In this document: positions 30,168-41,397 of the stretch, one piece after another | Numbering within the stretch: the first letter of the stretch is position 1 | Layout: every line of letters starts with the position of its first letter | Made by a program: the position numbers and the translations under genes | Assembly (NCBI RefSeq): GCF_025766255.1 | Contig: NW_026516821.1 | Span: 25,368-89,367 of the forward strand | From: Zychaea mexicana | Taxonomy: Eukaryota; Mucoromycota; Mucoromycetes; Mucorales; Lichtheimiaceae | Direction of reading: 5' to 3' | Length of the DNA stretch: 64,000 nucleotides | Notes under the pieces: generated by a model | The model's input: only the letters and a program-made list of their open reading frames with translations | Told to the model about the DNA's origin: nothing | Database searches by the model: none

Positions 30168-33100
30168 TGAGGCAACAATTGTTTTACAATCAGCCTCCTA
30201 TTTTTGAGAGTGTGCCCTTTCTAGCAAGCAAATAAGAAAAAGAGCAAATAAGAAAAGTAGCGTCATGATATTTTTTTTTTTGGTTCTTTTGATGGGATCT
30301 TCCAAACACGTGAAAAATATAGAGTAACACCATATACTTTTCATATGATGCATTCACAAAAGGCGCAAAAAGACAACTCCCCCGTTTTATAACGCAGTAT
30401 CTCTCTCTCTTTTTTCTATGTCGATAGTGACATGCTGAGTCGTTGTTATTCCACGACATGCAATATCCTATGTATATACGAATGGGGTTCCTTCCACTCG
30501 TTTTATCTTCGTAGCGTGGTTGCACAAATCACAGTAGCGCATTGTTTGACAAGCTTGTTCTTTAATCATACATGGAAGCATGCTGGTGTTAGTCTATGTC
30601 TAATTGTGTTTGTATTTGTTGTGCCTAATATACAGTAATGGCTACGATAAAACATATCTTAATTTACGCAAGCTTTGACTTTGCAAGAAGATAGTATATT
30701 CAATGCACCTTATCAGATTTTAATCAGATCAACCTATATAGCCGACCAGCGATTCATTGCATCTTTGTCAAACTGATTTTCTCCCCTTTTCGTTCGTAAG
30801 CTTTCCCCAGTTGCCTTTCTGTACTTCAAAGATCGCCTCGAAATCTTAACTAGATAGTTGTTAAGAAGACAAAAGCGTCGAGAGTGTTGTTGCAGCCCCT
30901 AATTTACATGTGTGATATAGGCAGATATGATAATTTATCCAGTAGTAGCATTGAGTGTTAGATTAAAAGTGCTTTACGTTCGTTTCACGCACTAGTATAT
31001 ATCCCATATCCACAATGATATGTAAAAAGATCAGTCATTCTTCGCACTATGGAGATTGGCGTCAAAAAAAACAGCACACACAGGTGCTGTTATTAGCAGA
31101 TGCTTACCTCCAATTATTTCAAGTTTCTGCCATAAAACATACAAAATGACAATATTTCATATCCACGCGAGTAATGGACCACCATGAATGTAAGCGTCCA
31201 GAGAAGTCGTAATTTATCAGTATTGTCTCTGCCTCTGTTACTACCCGACATCCCGCTTGACGTACTTCGTCACATTGGTAATATATTCATGGGTTTTACT
31301 TTATCGACGTCTTCGAGGCGGCAGCTCTTAAGTTCTTGTAGAGACGAACCACGTGCGCTATCGAAATTATGAAATGGCTCGTCTCTAATCTAATATACCT
31401 TCAACAAGACTTCCATGAGCTTAGACCATCGTTGTTGCTCTATGAACTGTCGGTACTATTCTTCATTTTTTGAGATAACTTGTATCTTATCGTTAGATTT
31501 TACCAAAAAAAAGTCTGTACGCCTCTTATATAATATATAATTACGATATTTGGAAGCGTCACCAACTTTATTGACATTGGTGAACAGTTGATGCTGTCGT
31601 TGCTGGTGTGTGAGTGATGATGTTGTATAGGCAAGAGTTGATTCGCGCAATTCCTCTAGACCGAGCGGTGAATGTTGTACATTGTTTCGTTGTATGTGCG
31701 TAAAATGATTGTCGGCAGAATGCACAAGAGGGAGTTGGGAGATGCAAGAAGCCATACTTCTTGTGGGCGGATTACGTAGAAACGCTCTGGATAAGCGATA
31801 GCTTATGAACGATACCTCGCGCCAGGGCCACATTGACCGTATAACAAACAACACACGATCGAGCGCCAAATTAGCGTCAAATATGATACCAGCTACGAGA
31901 CTTAGGGCTTTGAGCAATAGAGATTCGCTGATCCTATAATGTTGTATGTACTTATAACATTTGACGGATAGATATCAATGTGATCAACGGCTGATGAATT
32001 TTCGCTTATTCGGCTGATTTGAAATGTCGTCATTATTTGAGGCGTAGTTCGATAGAGGTCAGAGTTTCCAACGGCGTTTGATGATGTGTCTGTCAGGTAA
32101 CGACGCATTTTGATGCCACGAGAACCGAGCTGGCTATATTCAAACCAATTTTGTACCGATTGGATGTATGTTTGTGGTTAGACTCGCCATTTTGCCAGTT
32201 TCCAGAACTTATAATGATAGGTACGGTTGGTCATATCTAGGATACCGTGCAATTTATTTTTTATTTCATTTTCGAACTCATAAGCTCTACGTGACAATCG
32301 AAATGTGCCATAGACAGCGTTGTCATAATCGTCATGTGAAAGTAATCCGGAAAAGAGAATAATGGTCTCTTTGATAGGTTGATTATCGTCGAGCGTCGCG
32401 TAACCGTTGCACTCGAGCATTGTGAATTAGCCTTGATACTGTCAATTCGCATGCAGCCATGTTGCCTAACTCCAAACCCAAATTCCGTAATCCAAAAATT
32501 TGTAAATCTATCAAAGCAAATGCGCATAAGTTTTAATATATACAGAAACTTATTATCCGCACAAAACAATTTGTATATCCAAACAAATGCTTTCTATCTA
32601 GCTCGACATTTCAAACCCTTTATAGCCATCCTGTTTTGTCGTTCCAAAGCAAAAAACATACATTATAATTTTACCTTGGATCCCATATGATATAGCGAAC
32701 AGCGGCTGCCCGAATGGTAAATGATGAGGTTCATCCAAGGTGAGAGCAGCACAAATTATTGCAATGCCAGCAATATTACCAGTAGCAAGACTGGTGATTT
32801 TGATCTAGTCATTTTGTCCTCTTCGGTACTGTTGCAAACATCATCGTTGATAGTAGTAAGTGTATCCTTCGGTAATCTTCGTGACCCAAGCAACTCTTCT
32901 GCTGCTAACATCATCGGTATCTAGCAGGCGAGGTACTTTGAAGTCGTTCACGCATTTCTCTGTAACAGTGAATCCTATTTTTTTTTAAAAAAAAAAAACC
33001 AATGATAAATTAGTATACATAATCGAAATACTCTCTTGAATGGCAATACCACTTTACATTCCTTGCATGATTATCATGTAGTAACCATTAGCAATAGACC

Positions 33101-34913
33101 AGCAACCAGAGAATCTCGACCTACAGTCGAATACTTTAAGATTGCAGCAGGTGGCATTCCTATCCATGGCTGATAGATGGACAAATGACTTCATAAGAAT
33201 ATCGCAGGTGAATGCTGAGGGACTAGACGGGCGCGAGCACACGGCCTAATTTTCCACATACACCCTTAAAAGCAAGGTAGAGGATGCTGAGGGACTAGAC
33301 GGGTGCGAGCACACGGCCTAATTTTTCCACACTTTGACTACCCACGGGTAAAAAAACCAGAGAGCGTTTCGCATTTGAATGCTGAGAGATTGAATACGTG
33401 CCGTCCTAGTTCTTCACATTCACTACGGCATCAAAAACAGTTTCAAAGGAAGTAGAGAAGCTGTAGAATCAAAAGGACATACCCCTGTTTTCGTCATCTG
33501 CTGCTTGCAGAAATGTGTCGAATGCGTCCTTTCATAATAATCAGTAAGTAGTATATAAAAAACGTGCGAAGATAGTAACACTTTTATGTATAACCATGTG
33601 CAATCGATCTAAACGTGAAAGCGACCAAAGTTTCAAGTGTTGGGGATGTAAAACGTTCCGAATTCTGGAACAAGACCGGATTCTTTAATCCTAGCTAATT
33701 TGATGACGCACGACGCACGAAAATTTTTTCATCACCGGCCCCAGAGTCCGCTGTTGCGTACCAACCGTGTCACCAACCGACATAGCACGCAACGCGGCTC
33801 TGCCTGATTTGCGGCACGCATGACTGAAGAAATTAAAAAACTCTTGTTTCGGGGTTTTTTATCATAATAAAAGAGTAGTAGAATGAAACGAAAGTGAAAT
33901 ACATCGTGCGTGCTATCGTCCTAGATCTTCTCGCAGTGCGTAACATTATAATTTGGCAACTACAGTGACGATGAAGCGCTGTGTAAAGACGAAGACTTAT
34001 ATCACGTAACGTGATATGTGGAATATTCCGTGCATATCTATTTAGTAGTCTTTTCAAATTCTCGTTTAATGAATTGCTGCTTGCAGAGCAAAATGGCGCG
34101 CCATCAGGAACGTTTAGCTAGATTGTCGAATTTGTCATGGCTTCTTGTTATTGTGACTAAAATGCGCGTGTGATCTTTAAGACTTGCTATTTCTGTTATT
34201 ACAGCTTCTCATTTAGTGGTGTACTATGCTGCTACTGTATTATGTTTGCCAGATATAAGAATATACAGATGATCGTGCTTGCATGTTGCTATTTTCATTA
34301 GTATAACGTGACAGTATTGTCAGCATATCTAGCACTTGTCCCCCACTGCTCTCGTGCCCTCTTTGTCCCTTCTGGTCTTATGTCCCGGTACACACCGCAA
34401 TACAAATGCTAGAAAGGGAGGTTGTATTTATTAGTCGGCACTTTGAATAAAGAAATGCAGTGAGACCTTAGGCTGCCCTACAAAATAAAAGTATTTTCAG
34501 CGTGTATGCGATTAATGACCGCATTCTTTGGACGATAATATCATATGTATATTACCCCTTGTACACAGCTGCTTTTAAGAGGATGCAAAATAGTAGTCCC
34601 TTTTGGGATCACACACGTCAGGCCCTGCACCTTTCAGAGGTCTGTGATGTAACTTAGTATATGAGTATACTTATCACGGCGCGTGTACTAGAGTGGTGTA
34701 ATGAATGTGAATGTACCGCGTCACTCTTTAAGCTATAAGTACTTTTAGCGTTAAGACAACGAAACTATAAAGACAATGTGGGTGTAAAATCCACGGTATA
34801 AAACGATAAATATAAGAGAAACATGGGATTTCCAGCATTAGAAGTAAGACAATAGAGAGAAACGTGAAAATCAGGAATGAATGCCTGATTTCGATATACT
34901 TCATCATGCGAAC
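30168..34913. other. Long region without a confident gene
   Basis: Short ORFs exist but none could be chained into a convincing gene. On the minus strand, fragments such as SLATGNIAGIAIICAALTL (near 32790) and LGLELGNMAACELTVSRLI (near 32480), plus pieces at 31917-31456, look protein-like but sit in different frames with stops. This may be a decayed gene of about 1.8 kb (33.2-31.4 kb). On the plus strand 31184-31372 contains LPDIPLDVLRHIG, vaguely F-box-like, with no support. 33.5-34.9 kb shows nothing recognisable. Confidence 0.3.
33209..33421. repeat. Short degenerate tandem repeat, three units
   Basis: A unit beginning GATGCTGAGGGACTAGACGG and ending near GGCCTAATTTTCCACA occurs at 33211, again at 33283 with one change in the first 45 bases, and more divergently at 33378. 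Spacing is about 73 and 95 bases. Too short and degenerate to assign to an element. Confidence 0.7.
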
Positions 34914-37051
34914 AGAGAACCCCGACGAAGGCTGTCACAACGCTGCGGCGGTTTCGATGGTGACAATTTAAGTGTGGGCTTGTCTCAGAAGCAAAGGTTC
35001 CAATAGCGACGTCGAACAAGTGCATGCCAAAATGGCGAACAATAACTTTGAACAAATCACCGAATGTAAGCTGGAAATGCGTATGGAAGCTGGAATATAC
35101 ATAGTACTGAATGTGTGCTCTAGATTTTGATGCGTATGTCGCGAAAGCAAAAGGCGTCGTGTCTTTGAAATCCTTCATCGAGGAAAATTCAGACATAATT
35201 GACAAGTTTTCGCGTGGAGAGGATGTTGATGTAAGAAGGTTCTGGAACAGCAAGTTTACGGAGTTAGTTACGGAGAGGGGAATCAAGGTGTGTACGAATA
35301 TTTTCGTTCTAGTTTTCTTTCGTCAGTGTATTCCGAGTTGCTGAACAGGAAGTTTTAGAACTTCAGAAAGGACCAGCCGGACTGGGATGCGGTGCGCTCA
35401 CCTTTTAAGGTAATCTATATTTCGTGTGATGTCAAAAAGAATCTCATAGGTTAAGTTGCTATGTTACAGAAAGCTCTGCCAAAAAGCCGCAAAAGGGCCT
35501 CATCGTCTTCATCAATATCATCAGCTACAGCATCATCATCATCTTCTTCCCCGTCCTCTTTGCCACGACAGTGCGAGAGCAGCAACAGCAATAGCGTGAA
35601 ATCAAGTACGGAGAGTACCACCAAAAGAGTAAGTACTAAGCAATAAGAGTAATCATATACATGTGCAGGGGTGCCAGTGAGTGGTGAGTGTATATATACG
35701 TTCAAAAGTATGTGTACTTAATAAAATTTTCTTCAAATTAGCGGAAGAAGATTACGATTGCGCTGACCGAACACGTCGAGCCTGTAGTACTGCATGAAAG
35801 TACTGATAAGGTAATGCGACTGTCAGTAAATTTATGTGATTGATATTAACCAGCTCGTTATAGTGGGTAGTCGGAGAGGTGCCAGTTACAGAAACGCTTC
35901 TTGAGTACCGTGATCTAAGCATCGAGAAAGCCAAAGAAGGAATGTTGGATGCGTACCAGGAGGAAATGTAAGTGTATTATCATCTATGAGGGCTTTAAAC
36001 ATATGACTAATATACTTGATTTCCACTAGGTCAATCAATGGCATCTTCTTGATCGATGGTCTAGAAAGCGTGTATCCAAGCTCATCGCTTGAATATGGTT
36101 TTGACGAGCAGACGTAGGAGCTGATGGTGGAAGAGTGCAATGGCCGATATCCTGTTGAAGAGCTATCAGATTCAGTTATCAAAGCATTAAGTCAATTCGA
36201 AAAGGTGCAATTTTATATAGAATGTAATCTTGTCGAGAAAAATGCTCTAATTGACTGATGATATATTTTAGGCTGCTCATAAAAATCTTAACTCCTGCAG
36301 CGCAATCGCTGACAAAGTCGACTCAACCTTCATCAAAGAATCGCTTATAAACATATATGTTGCTGATTTTAAAGGTTTCTAATTACATTTATGAGTACGT
36401 ACATATCGTTAATTTATACATATAATACCAGAATATCAGCGTATTCTCCAGATGCCTCCAAGATAATCGATGCAAATGAGAGCACGTTTTCAATTGTAGT
36501 GGTCTATGGGGTATATGCATTACCAACTGTTTTCATATAAAAACTATCAGTAACAAATTTTTTGTTGGTAACAAAAATTTAAAATGGTAGTAAATTGAAT
36601 TTTATCTTTAATAAAAAAATAACCTCTATGAAATCTAATCTATAGTTAAAAGAAAATAAAAAAGTTATAACTTATTTATAAATTGTAATATCCTTTAATT
36701 TAATAACTTTAAAAAAAATTTATTTAAATAAAGATATATTTTTTTTAATTTGTAACTTTTAATGAAATTTATAACTTTTAAATATTTTTGTAACTTTTAT
36801 AAAGATAAAAATTTCTTAAAGTGGCGGAACGGTAGTGAGCACCCCCTCCTTTAGGCTAGACCTTTAGGTCGACACCTAACTTGACAGAATAAAGAAATAT
36901 CATAATTTTATTATTTATAACAAAAATTATAGATATTGATTATTCTCCTATAATGAATTCAGAATATATAAATGATTTAAATGTGATGCATCATATTTTT
37001 TATGAAAAATTAAATAATTTTATCAATGAATAAAATAAATCATAATTTATC
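34914..37051 (+). repeat. Segmental duplication, copy 1 (partner 54419-56547)
   Basis: About 2.13 kb is repeated in the same orientation 19.5 kb downstream at about 99% identity. It covers the G1 5' exons and continues through the left end of the CATTACC element into its interior. The insertion therefore predates the duplication. By eye I find 21 substitutions, one 10-bp indel near 34965 and one T-run length change. Confidence 0.9.
36821..36887. other. GC-richer hairpin island, tRNA-promoter-like
   Basis: A ~67-bp block in an AT-rich element begins GTGGCGGAACGGTAGTGAGC, close to a tRNA A-box (TRGCNNARYNGG). It contains nested inverted repeats (TTTAGG...CCTAA and GACCTTTAGGTC) and GGTCGACACC, close to a B-box. 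The same block recurs at 56317-56383 and, reverse-complemented and more diverged, at 52726-52795 and 53346-53415. It may be a tRNA-derived SINE relic or a structured RNA. No full cloverleaf can be drawn. Confidence 0.4.
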
Positions 37052-37714
37052 ATTATAATTATATCTTGTTATATTTAATAATATACATAAAAGAATCTTT
37101 TTTGAAATAATATTATTTTTATATTATTTTATTTGTCTATTATATTTAATATTTTTTAATTAATTTTTTTAAATATGTTTTATGTTCTTTATATTCTCTA
37201 TAATATTTAAAATAGTCTTTACAATTTTTACATTGTTTTCTAAAAAGAAAGTTTTATATCTTCATTAATATTAATTTTATTTTTTCATTTATTATATTGT
37301 ATCAATATTAAAAACAGGTGATAATACTTTATAATATGAATATTTTAGAAATAGATTCTATATTTAAATAATGTTATAAAGGATTAATTTGAGATCTATT
37401 TTTGTTTGACTTATCATTATTTAATTTCACATTTTTCTGCCATTAAAAAAAATCTTTCAAAGATTAATTATTTGATTTTTATTTTTTAACTAATCTAAAG
37501 GTTTACAGTAAAAACATAACAACAAAACCTAATATGTTTCTTGTTATTCTTAATTTTATTATATATTTAATGTTTTGATGTTACACAAAGTTTGTGTAAC
37601 CATAAATATTGACGAAAATAATATTTTCTTCTTTTTAATAAAAACTTAGACATTATAATACAAAAGAAAATAAAAACAAATTTTTTTATTTTTTCCTACT
37701 AGTAAATATATTGA

Positions 37715-37865
37715 CAAATAAAAATAAAATAAATGATCATATGATCATTTTATTTTACCAATGAAATTTTTAATTTCATTTTTTTATTGGTCAAATATTA
37801 AAATATAAATTAAGAAATAAATTTTATTTATTTCTACTAGTAGAAATGGGATTAACCCATTTCTT
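37715..37865. repeat. AT-rich palindromic repeat (second copy at 63904-64000)
   Basis: Bounded by CTACTAGTAAATA on the left and TTTATTTCTACTAG on the right. It contains two near-perfect hairpins: AAATGATCATATGATCATTT, and CCAATGAAATT pairing with AATTTCA...TTGG. The same sequence begins near 63904 and runs off the window, so this is a repeated MITE-like unit. Confidence 0.65.
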
Positions 37866-38842
37866 TTTTAAAACTTTTAGAAAATATAAAAAACCAATAA
37901 TTAATTATTGGATTTTTTAATTGTTTTGAAATAATGTACCAAAAAAATATTTGTGGTTACACAAATATCTTGGCATTAATTATTTCTAGAAGTAATAGAT
38001 AAATAATTTTGCAAACATTTATGTTTACTAACAATTATATTTCTTTTTATTTAAACATTGAAAAACAATTATTTTTAATAAAAATAATTATGTTTTTGTA
38101 ACCAACAAGGTAATGTAGTACCCACTATCCTGTCGTGCTCCCATTTACGAAGGGGACCATGAAGACCAACAAAAAAGGGTAAGCACAGGAAAGAAAATGT
38201 ATAAAAGTAATTCTACTGATATTTTCATTGCAAAGAACCGATGGACAAGCCCAAGGTTCAGCCGACTTGCAATTTTCTGATCTGTCAATAAATTTCGCAT
38301 ACAGTGGTTTATGCGAACAGGGCTTGTTGATCACGGAAATCAAACCACCTCATAAGATAAGGACTGGAAGCAGACCAGATCTGGTGAAGCTCGCCAACGA
38401 GATGAAGGCGTCGATCGACAAGATGGTGGAGGATGGCTGTGATGACAAAGATATAGGCAACTAGTTGTTAAAGATAGTACTCAGTTGAATTGATAGAATC
38501 CATTATATCTTATCAACTAAGGAGAGTAAATGGAATCTTTCAGATTCTCATTTTACTCTTAATAACTAACTACCGTTAGTTTAGGATTGCTTCGCAAAGA
38601 CCAGCTAGTGCTTCAAAAAATCGAAGATTTTTCTTGCACTACAACCCCCAACATAAGAAAGGGAGCAACTGATTCGGTTGCTTACAACCGAGATAATTAA
38701 TATTTTAACTTCATTAAAATATTATATTATCAAACATTTAAAAAACAATAATTCTTATTGATTTTTAATGTTTTCAGTTAGCACCCTAAATATAATTAAA
38801 AAAATCAAAAAAACTGAATTTTTTTCTAATAAAAAAAACAAG

Positions 38843-40267
38843 ATGGATAAAAAATTTGATGATAATATTAATCATGAAGTTAATGAAATTATTATAAATG
38901 AATGGCAATTTTTGAATAATAATTGGCCTATTATGCATAATAAATATAAGCATAGAACAGAGATTAAAGATGTAGACTTTATTGATGATATTAAAATAGA
39001 ACTAAAAAATAAAATTGGTTATGTGGCAGTATTTTTTTTCCTTACTATGCTGTATGGTGTTTGTGAATATCCTGGACCATATAGTGAGTTAGAAAAAGGA
39101 TTAGTAATATTATATCATTTAGTATGTGGTGAAACAGGTCAATATATGAATAGATATATGAAATATTCTTCCTTTTATGCTATATATCAAAAGTTTTGGA
39201 TAGATAATTATAAAGTTTTAAATAAAAAAGTTGATGAATTTTTATCCAAAATGTTTTCATCTCCAAAATTAAGAATTTATAGTGCATTAAAAAGAAATCC
39301 TAAACAATTTAAACATGTGACACTGATTATAGATGGACATGATTCTAAAATCAACTATGTTAATACAAATATTAAAAGGGAAAAATTATATTCCTACAAG
39401 CTAAAAAAACCTGGATGTAGAACTCAAATTATTTGTGATATAAATGAAATGATTTTGTGGGTATCTAAAAGTGAATTTTGTAGTGAAAGTTCTGATGGTA
39501 ATATGTTTTTAAATATGAAGTTATATAATAAATTGTATATTACAGATTGTTTAGCTATGGATGGAGGTTATCCATTACTTTTAAATCAATTTTATCAAAT
39601 TTCAGAAGAAAAAGGAAAGTCATACTCAGATGATAATTTTATTTATCCTATTAGAAAAGATATTGGAGTTGATTTAACTTATCATGAAACACATTATAAT
39701 GATATTTTTGGAAGTTTTAGATCTATTATCGTGAATGAATTTTCAGTATTGGGTAGTAAATTTAATAGGTTTAATAATAATCATAAGGCTACAAAAATGC
39801 ATGATATAAAGCATTATAATTTACAATTTAAAGTAGCTTGCTTATTAAAAAATATACATAAATTTGTAGATGACTTTGGTATTAATATTCAATCTCATCA
39901 TAAATTATGGGAAACAAAAGGTTTTAATTTCTCTATTGAGGAAAAAATGATAGATATTGTTATATCAAATGAAATTAAAGTTAAAGAAAAAACCAAACGA
40001 ATTGAAGAACTACAACAAAAATTACTATCAATGGAATTAAATGATGATATTGATATTATAATTAGTGAAAATGAAATGGATGTTGATAATAATAGTTCTG
40101 ATTCTGAATTAGATGTTCCAAAGGAATATAATAGAAATAAAAGAAAAAGAAATAAAGGTAAAAATAAAGTTACTGATATAAATAAATTTAGAAATAATGA
40201 TAAAAATGTATATGAAATTGAACGCATTGTTGGTCATAAAGTTATTGATAATGAATATCATTTTTGA
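38843..40267 (+). CDS. DDE transposase with C-terminal chromodomain (element B)
   Basis: Intronless ORF; 38843 (MDKKFDDNINHEVNE) is the preferred start, with an upstream ATG at 38768. The core resembles the DDE_Tnp_4/IS5-like fold. First acidic site LIIDGHDSKI (~39328); second AMDGGYPLLLNQFY (~39558); third HYNDIFGSFRSIIVNEF (~39692-39743) followed by LGSKFNRF, the usual yN..F.s.R...vE pattern. Near the end KNVYEIERIVGHKV begins a chromodomain. The stop at 40265-40267 falls inside a T5 run. With one more T the frame continues FLIKWKDYSDNDNSW to a TAA at 40327, completing the chromodomain with its three cage aromatics (Tyr, Trp, Tyr). A Lys/Asn-rich linker and coiled coil (EKTKRIEELQQKLLSMEL) precede it. 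Sequence 63300-63921 encodes a homologue. The exact superfamily is not certain. Confidence 0.75.
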   Translation: MDKKFDDNINHEVNEIIINEWQFLNNNWPIMHNKYKHRTEIKDVDFIDDIKIELKNKIGYVAVFFFLTMLYGVCEYPGPYSELEKGLVILYHLVCGETGQYMNRYMKYSSFYAIYQKFWIDNYKVLNKKVDEFLSKMFSSPKLRIYSALKRNPKQFKHVTLIIDGHDSKINYVNTNIKREKLYSYKLKKPGCRTQIICDINEMILWVSKSEFCSESSDGNMFLNMKLYNKLYITDCLAMDGGYPLLLNQFYQISEEKGKSYSDDNFIYPIRKDIGVDLTYHETHYNDIFGSFRSIIVNEFSVLGSKFNRFNNNHKATKMHDIKHYNLQFKVACLLKNIHKFVDDFGINIQSHHKLWETKGFNFSIEEKMIDIVISNEIKVKEKTKRIEELQQKLLSMELNDDIDIIISENEMDVDNNSSDSELDVPKEYNRNKRKRNKGKNKVTDINKFRNNDKNVYEIERIVGHKVIDNEYHF

Positions 40268-40567
40268 TTAAATGGAAAGATTATTCTGACAATGATAATA
40301 GTTGGATTTCTATTAATGAATTTAATTAAAAAGATATGTTAAAAAAGTATGCTAATCAAAACCAATTAGTTATTACTTTAAATTAATTTGACACTCTACC
40401 CTATATAACAAAATAATTCATAATATTTAAAGACATATTTGGTATCTTTTTTTTTATTTAGTTATTAAGTAACTTTTCAATAATTTTTCCAAGATTAATA
40501 TTTCCGCTATTACATATATACTTTTTTTTTATTTTTTTTATATCTTTCTTATTTTTTCTGTTTTTTT

Positions 40568-40948
40568 CTACCAATTTATAAAGTTATTTATTTTTTTTTC
40601 TCTTTTTTTTAGTATATGTAGCTTACTATGTTTTGAACATAAATAATCTGGCTTATTATCACCAATATTTGTCTGTATTTTCTTATGACACATATACCCT
40701 TCTTTTTTTCCTCTTTTATGAACATAGGTACATATATTAGGTGATGTGTTTTCATACCAAAAATGATTAGTTTTTGTTATTTCTATTTTTTCTTCAATGA
40801 TGGTTTTCATCATTTTTTGTTTTTTTTCTTTTGTATTACATATAATTTCATCATCAAAGTATTTTTCCATCACTTGATCCATAATATCTTTAATAGATTT
40901 AACTATAGATTGTTTGCATACAAGAAATTCAGTATTTAATAAAGTCAT
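40568..40948 (-). CDS. Small zinc-motif protein of element B
   Basis: 126 codons, convergent with the transposase. The C-terminal half reads ICTYVHKRGKKEGYMCHKK then DYLCSKHSKLHILKK, i.e. Cys-x(7-8)-G-x-K-x-G-x-x-Cys ... Cys-x2-His, which should bind one zinc ion. I recall a similar G-x-x-x-G-x-x-C ... C-x-x-H motif in proteins of large DNA viruses; that link is only a memory of the pattern. The ORF at 57108-56644 has the same motif with a different N-terminal half. Conservation of the pair in two elements suggests a function in transposition. The N-terminal part is a charged helix with no recognisable domain. Confidence 0.65.
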   Translation of the reverse strand: MTLLNTEFLVCKQSIVKSIKDIMDQVMEKYFDDEIICNTKEKKQKMMKTIIEEKIEITKTNHFWYENTSPNICTYVHKRGKKEGYMCHKKIQTNIGDNKPDYLCSKHSKLHILKKREKKINNFINW

Positions 40949-41397
40949 TGTGAAATTTTATCAAATCTTTTGATGTTTATCTTTTTTATAAAATTAAAAT
41001 TCAATTTTTATTTAATTTTAAAGTTGATAAAATAATTTTCAGTTGCTACTTATTTCTGAGTTTTAAAATTAGTTACTAGTCTCCATAAGCGTTTTTGGTC
41101 TACAGTGGTCCCCCGCTTTTTGCAGCCCCACTTTTTGCAGATCCTCAGTTTTTGCAGATTTTTTTGGAGCATACCCGCTCATCACTTAATAAAATTGCAG
41201 TTTCCTCACTTTTTGCATTTTACAGGCCAAAAATGGGGACCTGCAATTTTCCGCTATTAACTCGAGAGCCTGGGACACAGAGTCTTGAACCAGTGACATC
41301 TACATGTAATGTTAATAGATAGTGTCCTTTTGCTCGTCAGTAAGCTTTGGGTATTTTGCATTTACCATAGTGGTGTAGAGGTGTCGCTAGTGCAGTA

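Larger units (their letters stand above)
36519..38115. mobile_element. Element A: decayed CATTACC-ended transposon inside G1
   Basis: Very AT-rich insert between two G1 exons. The left end reads GCATTACCAACTG followed by a region with an internal inverted motif (GTAACAAATTTTTTGTTGGT). The right end, reverse-complemented, reads CATTACCTTGTTGGTTAC, so the termini are inverted repeats of the same family as the elements at 56.0-57.3 and 63.2 kb. No intact ORF remains. On the minus strand near 37290-37160 a fragment reads KQCKNCKDYFKYYREYKEH, a possible zinc-finger relic. A clear target-site duplication could not be set. Confidence 0.65.
38459..41084 (+). mobile_element. Element B: two-gene transposon with chromodomain transposase
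   Basis: About 2.6 kb inserted within the G1 codon series DIG|VFG. The termini are inverted repeats: the left end starts ACTAGT and has ACTCAG 13 bases later, and the reverse complement of the right end shows the same words at the same spacing. The flanks carry an imperfect ATAGGC / ATAAGC direct repeat, a possible target duplication. Inside are a plus-strand DDE transposase with a chromodomain and, convergent to it, a small zinc-motif ORF. Base composition is far more AT-rich than the host genes. A left sub-terminal segment (38515-38790) is also found alone, inverted, at 53829-54095. Confidence 0.75.

Noticed and set aside
31184..31372. F-box protein start (LPDIPLDVLRHIG)
   Set aside because: A single short motif with no continuing domain or splice partner.
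36821..36887. A functional tRNA gene
   Set aside because: Promoter-like words are present but the acceptor stem, D-stem and a seven-base T-loop cannot be formed.
38515..38540. GGAGAGTAA as the left terminus of element B
   Set aside because: The matching inverted words ACTAGT/ACTCAG lie further out at both ends, and the G1 frame resumes from that outer point.
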